Shown here: piece by piece, positions 53,506-61,948 of the stretch | Numbering within the stretch: the stretch's first letter is position 1 | Layout of the letters: every line of letters starts with the position of its first letter | Source of the DNA: Planctomycetales bacterium 71-10 | Lineage (GTDB): Bacteria > Planctomycetota > Planctomycetia > Isosphaerales > Isosphaeraceae | DNA length: 64,000 nucleotides | NCBI GenBank assembly: GCA_001898385.1 | Contig: MKTT01000098.1 | Coordinates: 12,605-76,604, forward strand | Direction of reading: 5' to 3' | Made by a program: the position numbers and the translations under genes | Notes under the pieces: model-generated | The model's input: only the letters and a program-made list of their open reading frames with translations | The model's database searches: none | Told to the model about the DNA's origin: nothing

Positions 53506-53847
53506 GTGATTTCGGTGGCGGGCATCAGCAACGAACGCATTCGGATCCGGATGGAGGCGTACGACCATACCATCCTGGACCAGTCGGCCAAGGACATCGT
53601 CGACACGGCGAAGCGGACCGAGGCGATCGTCCACGGGCCGATCCCCCTGCCCACGCGGATCGAGCGCTACACCGTGCTCCGCAGCCCGCACATCGATAAG
53701 AAGTCGCGGGAGCAGTTCGAGATCCGGACGCACAAGCGCCTGATCGACATCGTGCAGCCGACGAACAAGACCATCGACGCCTTGAACAAGCTGAGCCTGC
53801 CCGCCGGGGTGGACATCAAGATCAAGGCTTCGCAGTCGGGCTCCTGA
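53506..53847 (+). CDS. rpsJ: Small ribosomal subunit protein uS10
   Basis: 113 residues; the body [57 protein letters not shown] and a final [12 protein letters not shown] are characteristic of S10. GTG 53506 or GTG 53515 could start it; AAGGA lies just before the first and about ten bases before the second, which favours the second. First gene of the S10-spc cluster. In other bacteria S10 also joins NusB in transcription antitermination. A gap of 343 bases separates it from rplC. Confidence 0.97.
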   Translation: MISVAGISNERIRIRMEAYDHTILDQSAKDIVDTAKRTEAIVHGPIPLPTRIERYTVLRSPHIDKKSREQFEIRTHKRLIDIVQPTNKTIDALNKLSLPAGVDIKIKASQSGS

Positions 53848-54190
53848 GCCCGATAATCGCGAGAACGGGAAACACGAGACTTGCAAGCCCCGGCGTCGGC
53901 TGTTAGAGTCGTCGCCTTGGGTGTTATTGGCTTCCCGGACCGCGCACGATTGGTGCGTGTACGTCCGGACGCGTCGGACGCCTCAATCGGCCTTCGGCCG
54001 AGAGACAGCCCCGACGCCGGGAGATGGGATCGCCGAATAGCCTGGCCGCGACCCCCCGCCGAAGCCCGCCCCCCACCCCAGGTTGATTGGAACACGCCTC
54101 GCCGCGAGGCCCGCCGGCGTCCCGGTCCCCCGGGTCATCCCGGCATCGGCCGGCGGTAGCGCCGCCACCGGTTGCACACGGAGTTCGACG
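53848..54190 (+). promoter_or_regulatory. Structured leader between rpsJ and rplC
   Basis: 343 bases with no convincing gene. It holds a promoter-like site at 53881-53909 and several perfect hairpins: TCGGCC-TTC-GGCCGA at about 53989-54003, GCCTCG-CCG-CGAGGC near 54108-54121, and more GC-rich ones. Bacterial S10 operons are often controlled by L4 binding a leader RNA before rpsJ; here the equivalent space lies before rplC. A regulatory leader is a reasonable but untested reading. Confidence 0.45.
53881..53909 (+). promoter_or_regulatory. Second promoter-like site, before rplC
   Basis: TTGCAA (53881-53886), 17 bases, TAGAGT (53904-53909). Both boxes match the consensus at four of six positions with ideal spacing. 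It would start a transcript near 53916 with a leader of about 275 bases before rplC. Confidence 0.5.
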
Positions 54191-54823
54191 ATGCGAGTGG
54201 GACTGCTGGGACGGAAGGTGGGGATGACCCAGATCTTCCAGGAAGACGGCACTGCCGTGCCGATCACGGTTCTCGAATGCGGCCCCTGCACCGTCCTGCA
54301 GGTGCGCACCGACGAGGTCGACGGCTACCACGCGGTCCAGCTCGGGTTCGACGACAAGAAGCGGAAGAACGCCACGCAGGCGGAGCGGGGCCACGCCAAG
54401 AAGGTCGACGCCGAGCCCAAGCGGTACGTCCGCGAGATCCGCCAGGAGGGCCCGGTCGAGGTCCAGCCGGGCACCAAGCTGACGGTCGAGGTGTTCAGCG
54501 AGATCAAGAACGTCGACGTCACCGGGACCAGCAAGGGCCGCGGGTTCTCGGGCGTCATCAAGCGGCACGGCTTCCGCGGCCTGCGGGCGACGCACGGCGT
54601 CAAGCGTATGCACCGCCATCCCGGCTCCTCCGGCCCCAGCGCCGACCCGTCGCGGACCCGCAAGGGGATCCGCAAGCCCGGCCAGTTCGGCAACGCCCAG
54701 GTGACGGTGCGGAACCTCGAGATCGTCCGGGTCGACCCGGCCAACAACCTGTTGCTGCTCCGCGGCGCCGTCCCCGGCCCCAACGGCGGCTACCTGACCG
54801 TCCGTCAGACGAACAAGGCCTGA
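54191..54823 (+). CDS. rplC: Large ribosomal subunit protein uL3
   Basis: 210 residues. LLGRKVGMTQIFQEDGTAVP, DVTGTSKGRGFSGVIKRHGF, HRHPGSSGPSADPSRTRKG and RKPGQFGN are diagnostic of L3, which nucleates 50S assembly near the peptidyl transferase centre. ATG 54191 follows the structured leader; the frame upstream is not similar. rplD follows after 38 bases. Confidence 0.97.
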   Translation: MRVGLLGRKVGMTQIFQEDGTAVPITVLECGPCTVLQVRTDEVDGYHAVQLGFDDKKRKNATQAERGHAKKVDAEPKRYVREIRQEGPVEVQPGTKLTVEVFSEIKNVDVTGTSKGRGFSGVIKRHGFRGLRATHGVKRMHRHPGSSGPSADPSRTRKGIRKPGQFGNAQVTVRNLEIVRVDPANNLLLLRGAVPGPNGGYLTVRQTNKA

Positions 54824-54861
54824 GTCGGGTTCGCGGACCCTCGGAGATGGAAGCGATCGCC

Positions 54862-55590
54862 ATGCTGACGATTCCCGTGTACAACCCCGACGGCGCCAAG
54901 GTGGGCGAGGAGCAGGTCGACCCCGCCGCGTTCGGCGGCGAGGTCAACAAGCAGCTCCTGCACGACGTCGTCCTGATGCACCTGGCCGCCCGCCGGGTCG
55001 GGACGGTGAACACCCGGGGCCGTTCCGACGTCGCCGGGTCGGGCAAGAAGCTGTTCCGCCAGAAGGGGACGGGCAACGCCCGCGCCGGCGCCAAGCGGAC
55101 CAACAAGCGGAAGGGCGGCGGCGTCGCCTTCGCCCGCCGCAACCGCGACTACCGCTACTCGATCCCCAAGCGCGCCGTCCGCGCCGCGATCAAGATGGCC
55201 CTGCTGTCCAAGCTCCAGGACAACCAGGTCGTCGTGCTCGACGGGCTGAAGCTCGACGCCCCCAAGACCCAGGTCGTCGCGAAGGCCCTGAAGGCCATCC
55301 GCCGGCCGGACATCACCGAGGCCGAGTCGGCCGAGGCCGTGGGCGAGACCAAGGCCGCCGCCTCCCGCCGGACGCTCGAAGGCCGGACCATCCTCCTCGG
55401 CCTCCCCGCCGCCGACCCGACCCTCTTCCGCAGCGCCCGGAACATCGAGGGGGTGCAGGTGGCCCCGGTCGCCGAGTTCAACACCTACGACGTGCTCAAG
55501 CAGCGCTACCTGGTGCTGACCCGGGAGGCGCTGGCCGCCCTGATCGAGCGCGTGAAGACCCAGCCGGCGCGCCGCGCCGTGGAGGCCTGA
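54862..55590 (+). CDS. rplD: Large ribosomal subunit protein uL4
   Basis: 242 residues, a little longer than the usual about 205. TRGRSDVAGSGKKLFRQKGTGNARAGAKR and KRKGGGVAFARRNRDYRYSIPKRAVR form the tunnel-lining loop. LLGLPAADPTLFRSARNIEGV and FNTYDVLKQRYLVLTREAL end it. Residues about 160-180 (DITEAESAEAVGETKAAAS) are an acidic insertion that accounts for the extra length. ATG 54862 has GGAAG eight bases upstream; an in-frame ATG at 54847 is too near its ribosome-binding site. In Escherichia coli L4 represses its own operon. Confidence 0.97.
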   Translation: MLTIPVYNPDGAKVGEEQVDPAAFGGEVNKQLLHDVVLMHLAARRVGTVNTRGRSDVAGSGKKLFRQKGTGNARAGAKRTNKRKGGGVAFARRNRDYRYSIPKRAVRAAIKMALLSKLQDNQVVVLDGLKLDAPKTQVVAKALKAIRRPDITEAESAEAVGETKAAASRRTLEGRTILLGLPAADPTLFRSARNIEGVQVAPVAEFNTYDVLKQRYLVLTREALAALIERVKTQPARRAVEA

Positions 55591-55594
55591 TCCC

Positions 55595-55921
55595 ATGGTT
55601 ACGCTCCGCCGCGCCCCGGCCTACAGCCGCAAGGGCCCCCCGCTCGACCCCCACCAGGTGGTCGTCCGGCCGCTGATCACCGAGAAGGCGACCCACCTCT
55701 CGGAGCGGCACAACGCCTACACCTTCGAGGTCAACCCGCTGGCCGGGAAGACCGAGATCAAGGCGGCCGTCGAGGCGCTGTTCAACGTCAAGGTCCGCGA
55801 CGTCCGGACGCAGAACCGCCAGGGCAAGCTCCGCCGGGTCCGCCTCCAGCAGGGCCGCACCCGGAGCTGGAAGAAGGCCATCGTGGCGCTCCACGACGAC
55901 TACCGGATCGATTTCTATTGA
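55595..55921 (+). CDS. rplW: Large ribosomal subunit protein uL23
   Basis: 108 residues. HQVVVRPLITEKATHLSERHNAYTFEVNPLAGKTEIKAAVEALFNVKVRDVRTQN (in short, LITEKAT and YTFEV) marks L23, which sits at the tunnel exit and docks trigger factor and SRP. Only four bases separate it from rplD. A 125-base spacer with a strong hairpin follows before rplB. Confidence 0.97.
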   Translation: MVTLRRAPAYSRKGPPLDPHQVVVRPLITEKATHLSERHNAYTFEVNPLAGKTEIKAAVEALFNVKVRDVRTQNRQGKLRRVRLQQGRTRSWKKAIVALHDDYRIDFY

Positions 55922-55957
55922 CGACCTGAGCCGCGCCGAGCCGTGAGGATGGGACGC

Positions 55958-55976
55958 GGCGGGCCCCGGGCCCGCC
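55958..55976 (+). other. Strong hairpin between rplW and rplB
   Basis: GGCGGGCCC (55958-55966), one base, GGGCCCGCC (55968-55976): an uninterrupted palindrome that can form an 8-bp stem with a tiny loop, 37 bases past the rplW stop. No U-tract follows, so termination is unlikely; it may protect or punctuate the message. Confidence 0.5.
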
Positions 55977-56046
55977 CCCCGGGACCGATCACCGAGAGCA
56001 GACGGGGCGACGCCGGCCGCCGGGGCGCCCGCAGAGGGATGAAGCG

Positions 56047-56904
56047 ATGGGCATCCGCTACTACAAGCCGACCAGTCCGGGCCGCCGCAACGCGTCGGTC
56101 AGCGACTTCTCGGAGCTGACGGACAAGAACAAGAAGCCGGAGAAGTCGCTCACCGAGCCGCTGAAGAAGACCGGCGGGCGGAACAACCAGGGCTTCATCA
56201 CGGCCCGGCACCGCGGCGGCGGCCACAAGCGGATGTACCGGATCATCGACTTCCGGCGCAACGACCGCGACGGCCAGGTCGCGCAGGTGACGCACATCGA
56301 GTACGACCCGAACCGCTCGGCCCGCATCGCCCTGATCGTCTACCCGGACGGCCAGAAGCGGTACATCGTGGCGCCGGAGGGGCTGAAGGCCGGGATGAGC
56401 GTCAACACCGGGCCGGACGCCGAGCCGAAGGTGGGCAACTGCCTGCCGCTCAGCAAGATCCCGACCGGCATGGCGATCCACAACATCGAGATGCAGCCCG
56501 GCGGCGGGGCCAAGCTCTGCCGGTCGGCCGGGGTCTCGGCCACGCTGACCGCCCGCGAGGGGACCTGGGCCCAGATCACCCTCCCCTCGGGCGAGGTGCG
56601 GCGCATCCCGTCCGCCTGCCGGGCGACGATCGGGGTGGTCGGGAACGCCGATCATATGAATATCCGCCTGGGCAAGGCGGGCCGCAAGCGGTGGCTGGGC
56701 CGCCGGCCGCACGTCCGCGGCATGGCGATGAACCCGGTCGACCACCCGATGGGCGGCGGCGAGGGCCGGTCCAAGGGCCACACCCCGCAGTCGCCGACGG
56801 GCGTGCTGGCGAAGGGCGGCAAGACCCGCCGCCGCCGCAAGCCGTCGAACAAGGCGATCATCCGCCGCCGGACGAGCGTCCGCTACGGCCAGCTGAAGGT
56901 CTGA
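56047..56904 (+). CDS. rplB: Large ribosomal subunit protein uL2
   Basis: 285 residues, near the family length of 275. It has [69 protein letters not shown] and [20 protein letters not shown]. The MNPVDHP His is needed for peptidyl transfer in model ribosomes. The start is ATG. The 125-base spacer upstream is unusual in such operons. Confidence 0.98.
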   Translation: MGIRYYKPTSPGRRNASVSDFSELTDKNKKPEKSLTEPLKKTGGRNNQGFITARHRGGGHKRMYRIIDFRRNDRDGQVAQVTHIEYDPNRSARIALIVYPDGQKRYIVAPEGLKAGMSVNTGPDAEPKVGNCLPLSKIPTGMAIHNIEMQPGGGAKLCRSAGVSATLTAREGTWAQITLPSGEVRRIPSACRATIGVVGNADHMNIRLGKAGRKRWLGRRPHVRGMAMNPVDHPMGGGEGRSKGHTPQSPTGVLAKGGKTRRRRKPSNKAIIRRRTSVRYGQLKV

Positions 56905-56959
56905 CCGCCCCCCGTCGCCCCGCCCCCCTGGACACCGTATCTCGAAGGAAGCCGCAGAA

Positions 56960-57241
56960 ATGGGACGTTCGCTCAAGAAAGGCCCTTACGTCGTCGAACG
57001 GCTGCTGGAGAAGGCCGCCAAGTCCGACGCCGCCGGCAACCGCGAGCCGATCAAGACCTGGGCCCGGTCCTGCACCATCGTGCCCGAGTTCATCGGCAAG
57101 AACTTCGCGATCCACAACGGCAAGAACTTCATCAAGCTGTACGTCACCGAGGACATGGTGGGCCACAAGCTCGGCGAGTTCGCCCCCACGCGGACCTTCC
57201 GCAGCCACGGCGGCAAGTCGGCGAAGGGCGCCCGCAAGTGA
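56960..57241 (+). CDS. rpsS: Small ribosomal subunit protein uS19
   Basis: 93 residues. [65 protein letters not shown] (in short, [13 protein letters not shown]) identify S19 in the 30S head. GAAGGAAG lies nine to ten bases before the ATG. Between it and rplV is a 109-base spacer with a perfect hairpin. Confidence 0.97.
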   Translation: MGRSLKKGPYVVERLLEKAAKSDAAGNREPIKTWARSCTIVPEFIGKNFAIHNGKNFIKLYVTEDMVGHKLGEFAPTRTFRSHGGKSAKGARK

Positions 57242-57305
57242 GCCCGGCGGCGGGCGGCCCTCCGGCCCGCCGCGACCCTGAGAGACCTCGAAGGACGAGA
57301 CGGAC

Positions 57306-57325
57306 GGGGCCCGCGGCCGGGCCCC
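57306..57325 (+). other. Perfect hairpin between rpsS and rplV
   Basis: GGGGCCCG (57306-57313), loop CGGC, CGGGCCCC (57318-57325): an 8-bp all-GC stem, without a U-tract, 25 bases before the rplV start. Such spacers recur in this cluster. Confidence 0.5.
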
Positions 57326-57350
57326 GGCGGATTTAACGCGAGACCCCGGT

Positions 57351-57710
57351 ATGAGCACCATCGCCGAATACACGGCCAGCCACCGCTTCGCCCGCATCTC
57401 GGTGCGGAAGGTCCGGCCCCTGCTGGATCTGATCCGCGGCAAGTACGCCGACGACGCGCTGGACATCCTGAAGTACATGCCCCACCGCGGGGCCCGGCTG
57501 GTCGAGCGGGTGCTCCGGAGCGCCATGGCCAACGCCGAGGACCGCGGCGTCCGGCACGCCGGCGACCTGGTGGTCGTGGACGCGCGGGGCGACGGCGGGC
57601 CGATGTTCAAGCGGCTGATGCCGCGGGCCCGCGGCATGGCCTACCTGATCCGCCGTCGCAGCAGCCACATCGCGATCGGGCTCGAGGATTACTCGAAGCT
57701 CGAGGACTGA
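57351..57710 (+). CDS. rplV: Large ribosomal subunit protein uL22
   Basis: 119 residues. ASHRFARISVRKVRPLLDLIRGKYADDALDILKYMPHRGARLVERVLRSAMANAEDR (in short, RKVRPLLDLIRG) and FKRLMPRARGMAYLIRRRSSHIAI identify L22, which lines the exit tunnel. The extended loop (PMFKRLMPRARG) is the site of macrolide-related changes in other species. Confidence 0.96.
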   Translation: MSTIAEYTASHRFARISVRKVRPLLDLIRGKYADDALDILKYMPHRGARLVERVLRSAMANAEDRGVRHAGDLVVVDARGDGGPMFKRLMPRARGMAYLIRRRSSHIAIGLEDYSKLED

Positions 57711-57807
57711 GCCGACCGGCCCCCGGCCCGAGACGCCGCGGGGGGCGGGGGGACGAGACGCACGAGGACGATCGATGCAGATTCATCAAGCCGGGGGACG
57801 CTGAGCG

Positions 57808-58509
57808 ATGGGACAGAAGGTGCGGCCGACCGGGTTCCGCGTGGGTGTCATGGAGGACTGGCGGAGCCGCTGGTACGCCTCCAAGCACGAGTTCAGCGAC
57901 CTGCTGGTCGAAGACTTCAAGATCCGGAAGTTCATCAAGAACAAGTACGGGTTCGCCGGCATCCCCAAGATCGAGATCGAGCGGACCCGCGACGCCGTCA
58001 CGGTCCTGCTGTTCACCGCCCGCCCGGGCGTGGTGATCGGCCGCAAGGGGGCCGAGGTCGAGAAGCTCCAGGAGGAGCTGCAGAACCTCACCGGCCGTCG
58101 CATCGAGATCAAGATCGTCGAGGTCAACCGCCCCGAGATCGACGCCCAGCTCGTCAGCGAGGATATCGCCGAGCAGCTCCAGAAGCGTTCGAGCTTCCGG
58201 CGGACGATGAAGCGGGCCCTCGAGCAGACGATGGACGGCGGCGCCAAGGGCGTCAAGATCCAGCTCTCGGGCCGCCTGGGCGGGGCCGAGATGTCGCGGA
58301 CCGAGGCGGCGGCGCAGGGGTCGGTGCCCCTCAGCACGCTGCGTGCGAAGGTCGATTACGGGTTCGCCGAGGCGAAGACGGCGCAGGGCCACATCGGCGT
58401 CAAGGTGTGGGTCAACCAGGGCGACTATTTGAAGATGGAGGCTGGCGATGGCGCTGATGCCCAAGCGGGTCAAGTATCGAAAAAGCCAAAAAGGCCGCGT
58501 AAAAGGTAA
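57808..58509 (+). CDS. rpsC: Small ribosomal subunit protein uS3
   Basis: 233 residues. MGQKVRPTGFRVGVMEDW, the KH domain (ARPGVVIGRKGAEVEKLQEEL) and VKIQLSGRLGGAEMSRTE, VPLSTLRAKVDYGFAEA and GVKVWVNQGD are diagnostic. The last about 20 residues (GDGADAQAGQVSKKPKRPRKR) lie over the start of rplP in a different frame. GACGCTGAGCG lies before the ATG; no strong ribosome-binding site is visible. Confidence 0.97.
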   Translation: MGQKVRPTGFRVGVMEDWRSRWYASKHEFSDLLVEDFKIRKFIKNKYGFAGIPKIEIERTRDAVTVLLFTARPGVVIGRKGAEVEKLQEELQNLTGRRIEIKIVEVNRPEIDAQLVSEDIAEQLQKRSSFRRTMKRALEQTMDGGAKGVKIQLSGRLGGAEMSRTEAAAQGSVPLSTLRAKVDYGFAEAKTAQGHIGVKVWVNQGDYLKMEAGDGADAQAGQVSKKPKRPRKR

Positions 58510-58867
58510 TGCGACCCGCGGCAACTACGTCTCGTTCGGCGAGTACGGCCTCCAGACCCTGGAGCCGGGGCGGATCAGCGCCCAGACGATCGAGGCGGGC
58601 CGCGTGGTGGCCAGCCAGGCCGTGAAGGGGGGCGGGAAGCTCTACATCCGGATCTTCCCGCACAAGAGCGTGACCGCGATCCCGGCCGAGACCCGCATGG
58701 GCAAGGGCAAGGGCGAGGTCGAGTTCTGGGCGGCCGTGGTCAAACCGGGGACGATCTTGTACGAGATCGGCGGCCTGACCGAGGACGCGGCCCGCGCGGC
58801 GTTCAACCGCGTGGCCCACAAGATGCCGGTCGCCTGCCGCTTCGTGACCCGGCGGCCGACGGTCTGA
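58448..58867 (+). CDS. rplP: Large ribosomal subunit protein uL16
   Basis: 139 residues. MPKRVKYRKSQKGRVKGNATRGNYVSFGEYGLQ (in short, PKRVKYRK), RIFPHKSVTAIPAETRMGKGKGEVEFWAAVV and PGTILYEIGG are the L16 signature; the protein organises the tRNA-binding site. The start ATG at 58448 (alternative 58457) has GGAGG six bases upstream, and lies 62 bases before the end of rpsC, in another frame. Confidence 0.97.
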   Translation: MALMPKRVKYRKSQKGRVKGNATRGNYVSFGEYGLQTLEPGRISAQTIEAGRVVASQAVKGGGKLYIRIFPHKSVTAIPAETRMGKGKGEVEFWAAVVKPGTILYEIGGLTEDAARAAFNRVAHKMPVACRFVTRRPTV

Positions 58868-58949
58868 CGCGGGCGAGGGCGGGCGAGGACGAGAGACCGC
58901 GACGGGGGCCCGCCGCGGGCCGAGACGACCGAGAAGGACGAGAAGGACC

Positions 58950-59177
58950 ATGAGCAAGGCCTCCGAACTCCGCGACCACTCCGACGAGCAGCTCGAGCTG
59001 CAGCTGAAGGACGTCCAGAAGAACCTGTTCCGCCTGCGGCTGCAGAGCGAGACCGAGCGGCTCGAGGCGCCCAGCGAGATCATCAAGGCGAAGCGGGAGA
59101 TCGCCCGGATCAAGACGATCCTCCGCGAGCGCCAGATCGGCCGCGAGGCGGCCGTCGCGGCCCCGGCCGCCTCCTGA
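58950..59177 (+). CDS. rpmC: Large ribosomal subunit protein uL29
   Basis: 75 residues, all helical. MSKASELRDHSDEQLELQLKDVQKNLFRLRLQSETERLEAPSEIIKAKREIARIKTILRERQ (in short, ELRDHSDEQLELQL and KREIARIKTILRER) fits L29 near the tunnel exit. The last about ten residues are an Ala-rich tail. The ATG is preceded by GAGAAGGACGAGAAGGACC, a repeated weak ribosome-binding stretch. Confidence 0.93.
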   Translation: MSKASELRDHSDEQLELQLKDVQKNLFRLRLQSETERLEAPSEIIKAKREIARIKTILRERQIGREAAVAAPAAS

Positions 59178-59237
59178 CCCACCGGGGGCGTCGGCGACCG
59201 GCGCGGCCCCAGAACCCCAGGAATCGAAGCACGCACG

Positions 59238-59579
59238 ATGAGCCAGCCCAGCCCCGCGAACGCGAAGCCGACGCCCGCACGCAGCCCCCGCAAGACGGAG
59301 GTCGGCGTGGTGGCGTCCGACAAGATGAACAAGACCCGCCGGGTCGTGGTCGAGCGTCTCGTGCCCCACGACAAGTACGGCAAGCTGATGAAGCGGCGGA
59401 CCGTCTGCCACACGCACGACGAGGCCAACGAGTCGCACGTCGGCGACCTGGTCGAGATCATGGAGACGCGGCCGCTGTCCAAGCTCAAGCGTTGGCGGCT
59501 GGTGCGGATCATCCGCAAGGGCGCCCAGCAGGCGCTCGCGGGCGAGGGCGAGGCCCCGGCCGCCGCCCCCGCCGAGTGA
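59238..59579 (+). CDS. rpsQ: Small ribosomal subunit protein uS17
   Basis: 113 residues, longer than the usual about 85. The core is EVGVVASDKMNKTRRVVVERLVPHDKYGKLMKRRTVCHTHDEAN, HVGDLVEIMETRPLSKLKRWRLVRII (in short, VVASDKMNKT and METRPLSKLKRW). Extra residues are an N-terminal Pro/Ala/Lys stretch and a C-terminal acidic/Ala tail. S17 binds 16S rRNA early in assembly. Confidence 0.95.
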   Translation: MSQPSPANAKPTPARSPRKTEVGVVASDKMNKTRRVVVERLVPHDKYGKLMKRRTVCHTHDEANESHVGDLVEIMETRPLSKLKRWRLVRIIRKGAQQALAGEGEAPAAAPAE

Positions 59580-59613
59580 CGGCCAACCCTGAGCGACGAA
59601 AGGCTCGCGAACC

Positions 59614-59994
59614 ATGATCCAGATGCAGACCCGGCTCGACGTGGCCGACAACTCGGGCGCCAAGGAAGTGATGTGCATCAAGGTCCTCGGCGGCAGCGCG
59701 TCCCGCTACAAGCGGCGCTCGGCCGGGATCGGCGACGTCATCATCGCCAGCGTCAAGAAGGCGTCCCCCGGCGGCGACGTGAAGGCGGGCGACGTCGTCC
59801 GGTGCGTCATCGTCCGGACCCGCAACCAGGCCCGCCGGGCCGACGGCAGCTACGTGAAGTTCGACCGCAACGCGGTCGTGCTGATCGACGCCGAGAAGAA
59901 CCCCCGCGGCACGCGCATCTTCGGGGCCATCGCCCGGGAGCTGCGGGACCGCCAGTTCATGAAGATCATCAGCCTGGCCGCCGAGGTCGTCTGA
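59614..59994 (+). CDS. rplN: Large ribosomal subunit protein uL14
   Basis: 126 residues. [74 protein letters not shown] (in short, NPRGTRIFG) are the L14 signature. It contacts the small subunit and the silencing factor RsfS. ATG with CGAAAGG upstream. Confidence 0.97.
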   Translation: MIQMQTRLDVADNSGAKEVMCIKVLGGSASRYKRRSAGIGDVIIASVKKASPGGDVKAGDVVRCVIVRTRNQARRADGSYVKFDRNAVVLIDAEKNPRGTRIFGAIARELRDRQFMKIISLAAEVV

Positions 59995-60054
59995 AATCCA
60001 GCGGCCCGGGCCCGAACGCCGGCGGGGCGTCCCGCCTCCCATAGCGAGCGAACC

Positions 60055-60441
60055 ATGCACATCCGGAAAGACGACCAGGTCGAAGTGATCGCCGGCGACG
60101 ACAAGGGGACCCCCGAGAACCGCCGCATCGCCAAGGTGCTGCGGGCCCTCCCCTCGAAGAACAAGGTCGTCGTGCAGGGGGTCAACCGGGTCTACAAGCA
60201 CCTGAAGCCGAGCCAGAAGAACCCCCAGGGGGGCCGGCTCTCCAAGGAAATGCCCGTCGACGTCTCGAACGTCATGCTCTTCTGCCCGAAGTGCAACCGG
60301 GGCGTCCGCCAGGGCGCGCGGCTGACCGCCGAGGGCGTCAAGGAGCGGTACTGCCGCAAGTGCGGGAGCGGACTCGGGACGCTCGGTCCCAAGAAGAAGG
60401 CCCACGCGGACGCCTACGCCGCCCGGGCCGCCAAGGGTTGA
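60055..60441 (+). CDS. rplX: Large ribosomal subunit protein uL24 with zinc-ribbon part
   Basis: 128 residues. The N-terminal KOW part (HIRKDDQVEVIAGDDKG, KVLRALPSKNKVVVQGVNRVYKHLKPSQKNPQGG) fits L24. The second half has CPKCNRG and CRKCGSG (C-x2-C twice, about 23 residues apart), a zinc-ribbon pattern found in a subset of bacterial L24 proteins. The protein starts 50S assembly. Confidence 0.96.
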   Translation: MHIRKDDQVEVIAGDDKGTPENRRIAKVLRALPSKNKVVVQGVNRVYKHLKPSQKNPQGGRLSKEMPVDVSNVMLFCPKCNRGVRQGARLTAEGVKERYCRKCGSGLGTLGPKKKAHADAYAARAAKG

Positions 60442-60530
60442 CGAACGAGGACGCCGGGTCGGATCGCCGGGGGCGTGGCCCCGACGGCCCGCGGACGGGA
60501 CCGCCGACCGCTACTGACAGGATTACGGGT

Positions 60531-61094
60531 ATGGCTCGCCTCCAAGAACTGTACAAGAACGAGATCAAGAAGGCGGTCGCCGCCAAGTTCAACCTCGACA
60601 ACCCGATGGCGATCCCCCGGCTGGAGAAGATCGTCGTCAACATGGGCGTCGGCAAGGCGACCCAGGACAAGACGATCCTGGACTCGGCGGCGGAGAGCCT
60701 GGGGAAGATCACCGGCCAGAAGCCGGTGCTGACCAAGGCCAAGACGTCGGTGTCGGGCTTCCGCCTCCGCGAGGGGAACGACATCGGCTGCAAGGTGACG
60801 CTCCGCGGGGCCCGGATGTACGAGTTCCTGGACCGCCTGGTGGCCATCGCCCTGCCCCGTATCCGCGACTTCCGGGGCGTGAACCCGAACAGCTTCGACG
60901 GCCACGGCAACTACAGCCTGGGCCTGGCCGAGCAGGTGGTCTTCCCCGAGATCGACGCCGACCGGATCCAGCACACCCACGGCATGGACGTGACGATCGT
61001 GACCACGGCGAAGGACGACGACCAGGCGCGAGAGCTGCTCCGCCTCTTCGGCGTGCCCTTCCGCCAGCCCGGCGCCCGCGCCGGCGGCAAGTGA
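60531..61094 (+). CDS. rplE: Large ribosomal subunit protein uL5
   Basis: 187 residues. MARLQELYKNEIKKAV, MAIPRLEKIVVNMGVGKA, TGQKPVLTKAKTSVSGFRLREGNDIGCKVTLRGARMYEFLDRL (in short, VTLRGARMYEFLDRL) and RIRDFRGVNPNSFDGHGNYSLG are diagnostic for L5, which carries 5S rRNA. TATGG in ATTACGGGTATGG is its start; the ribosome-binding site is weak. Confidence 0.97.
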   Translation: MARLQELYKNEIKKAVAAKFNLDNPMAIPRLEKIVVNMGVGKATQDKTILDSAAESLGKITGQKPVLTKAKTSVSGFRLREGNDIGCKVTLRGARMYEFLDRLVAIALPRIRDFRGVNPNSFDGHGNYSLGLAEQVVFPEIDADRIQHTHGMDVTIVTTAKDDDQARELLRLFGVPFRQPGARAGGK

Positions 61095-61164
61095 CCGGAA
61101 CCCACCGACGCGATATTGACCGGGCGCCGCGAGGCGTCACCCCCACGGTCCTGGAAGGGCGAGC

Positions 61165-61350
61165 ATGTCGACCAAGGCCCAGAAGATCAAGTCCGAGACG
61201 CCCCGCAAGTTCGAGGTCCAGCATCGCAACCGCTGCCGGCTCTGCGGCCGCCCCCGGGGCTACTACCGCAAGTTCGGCATCTGCCGCATCTGCTTCCGGA
61301 ACCTCGCCAGCCGCGGCCTGATCCCCGGCGTGAAGAAGGCGAGCTGGTGA
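61165..61350 (+). CDS. rpsN: Small ribosomal subunit protein uS14, zinc type
   Basis: 61 residues, the short zinc-binding form. [28 protein letters not shown] has two C-x2-C pairs. The C-terminal [10 protein letters not shown] is the family end. It is longer-lived than the zinc-free type and gives a hint that zinc is not limiting; a zinc-free paralogue could lie elsewhere. GGAAGGG precedes the ATG. Confidence 0.96.
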   Translation: MSTKAQKIKSETPRKFEVQHRNRCRLCGRPRGYYRKFGICRICFRNLASRGLIPGVKKASW

Positions 61351-61492
61351 GACCCCGCCGGGCCGGCCGCCGCCAGGCCCCCCCGGAACGCCCCGTACCC
61401 CGAACAGAACAGCCGCGTCCGTCCGAGTCGCCCGCCGCGCCGACGCCCCGTGGGGGTCGTTACCCGCGACGGTTCAGGAAGGCTTCCCCGCC

Positions 61493-61888
61493 ATGATGAC
61501 CGACCCGATCGCCGATATGTTGACCCGGATCCGCAACGCCGTCCGGATCGAGCGCACGTCCCTCGACATGCCCGCCTCCAACATGCGGCGGGGGATCGCG
61601 CAGGTCCTGAAGGACGAGGGATACATCTGGGACTTCGAAGAGATCGACACCGTCCCGGCCCGCACCCTGCGACTCCACATGAAGTACGGCCCCAACGGCG
61701 AGCGGCTGATCACCAAGATCGACCGGATCAGCAAGCCGGGCCGTCGAGTCTATCGCGGCTACAAGGAGCTGAAGCCGGTCCTGGGCGGCATGGGCATCCA
61801 GATCCTCAGCACCCCCCGGGGCGTCATCAGCGACCGCCGCGCCCGCGACCAGAAGGTCGGCGGCGAAGTCCTGGCCATGATCTACTGA
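61493..61888 (+). CDS. rpsH: Small ribosomal subunit protein uS8
   Basis: 131 residues. DPIADMLTRIRNAVRIERTSLDMPASNMRRGIAQVLKDEGYI (in short, DPIADMLTRIRNA), GRRVYRGYKELKPVLGGMGIQILSTPRGVISDRRAR and the last GGEVLAMIY identify S8. The usual GGEVLCxVW ending appears as GGEVLAMIY. The start is a double ATG. A 142-base spacer separates it from rpsN. Confidence 0.97.
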   Translation: MMTDPIADMLTRIRNAVRIERTSLDMPASNMRRGIAQVLKDEGYIWDFEEIDTVPARTLRLHMKYGPNGERLITKIDRISKPGRRVYRGYKELKPVLGGMGIQILSTPRGVISDRRARDQKVGGEVLAMIY

Positions 61889-61948
61889 TCGGGGCCCTCC
61901 CCGAGGTCGAACCACCATCACGGTCGCAAGAACGAGGAAGACGGAGCC

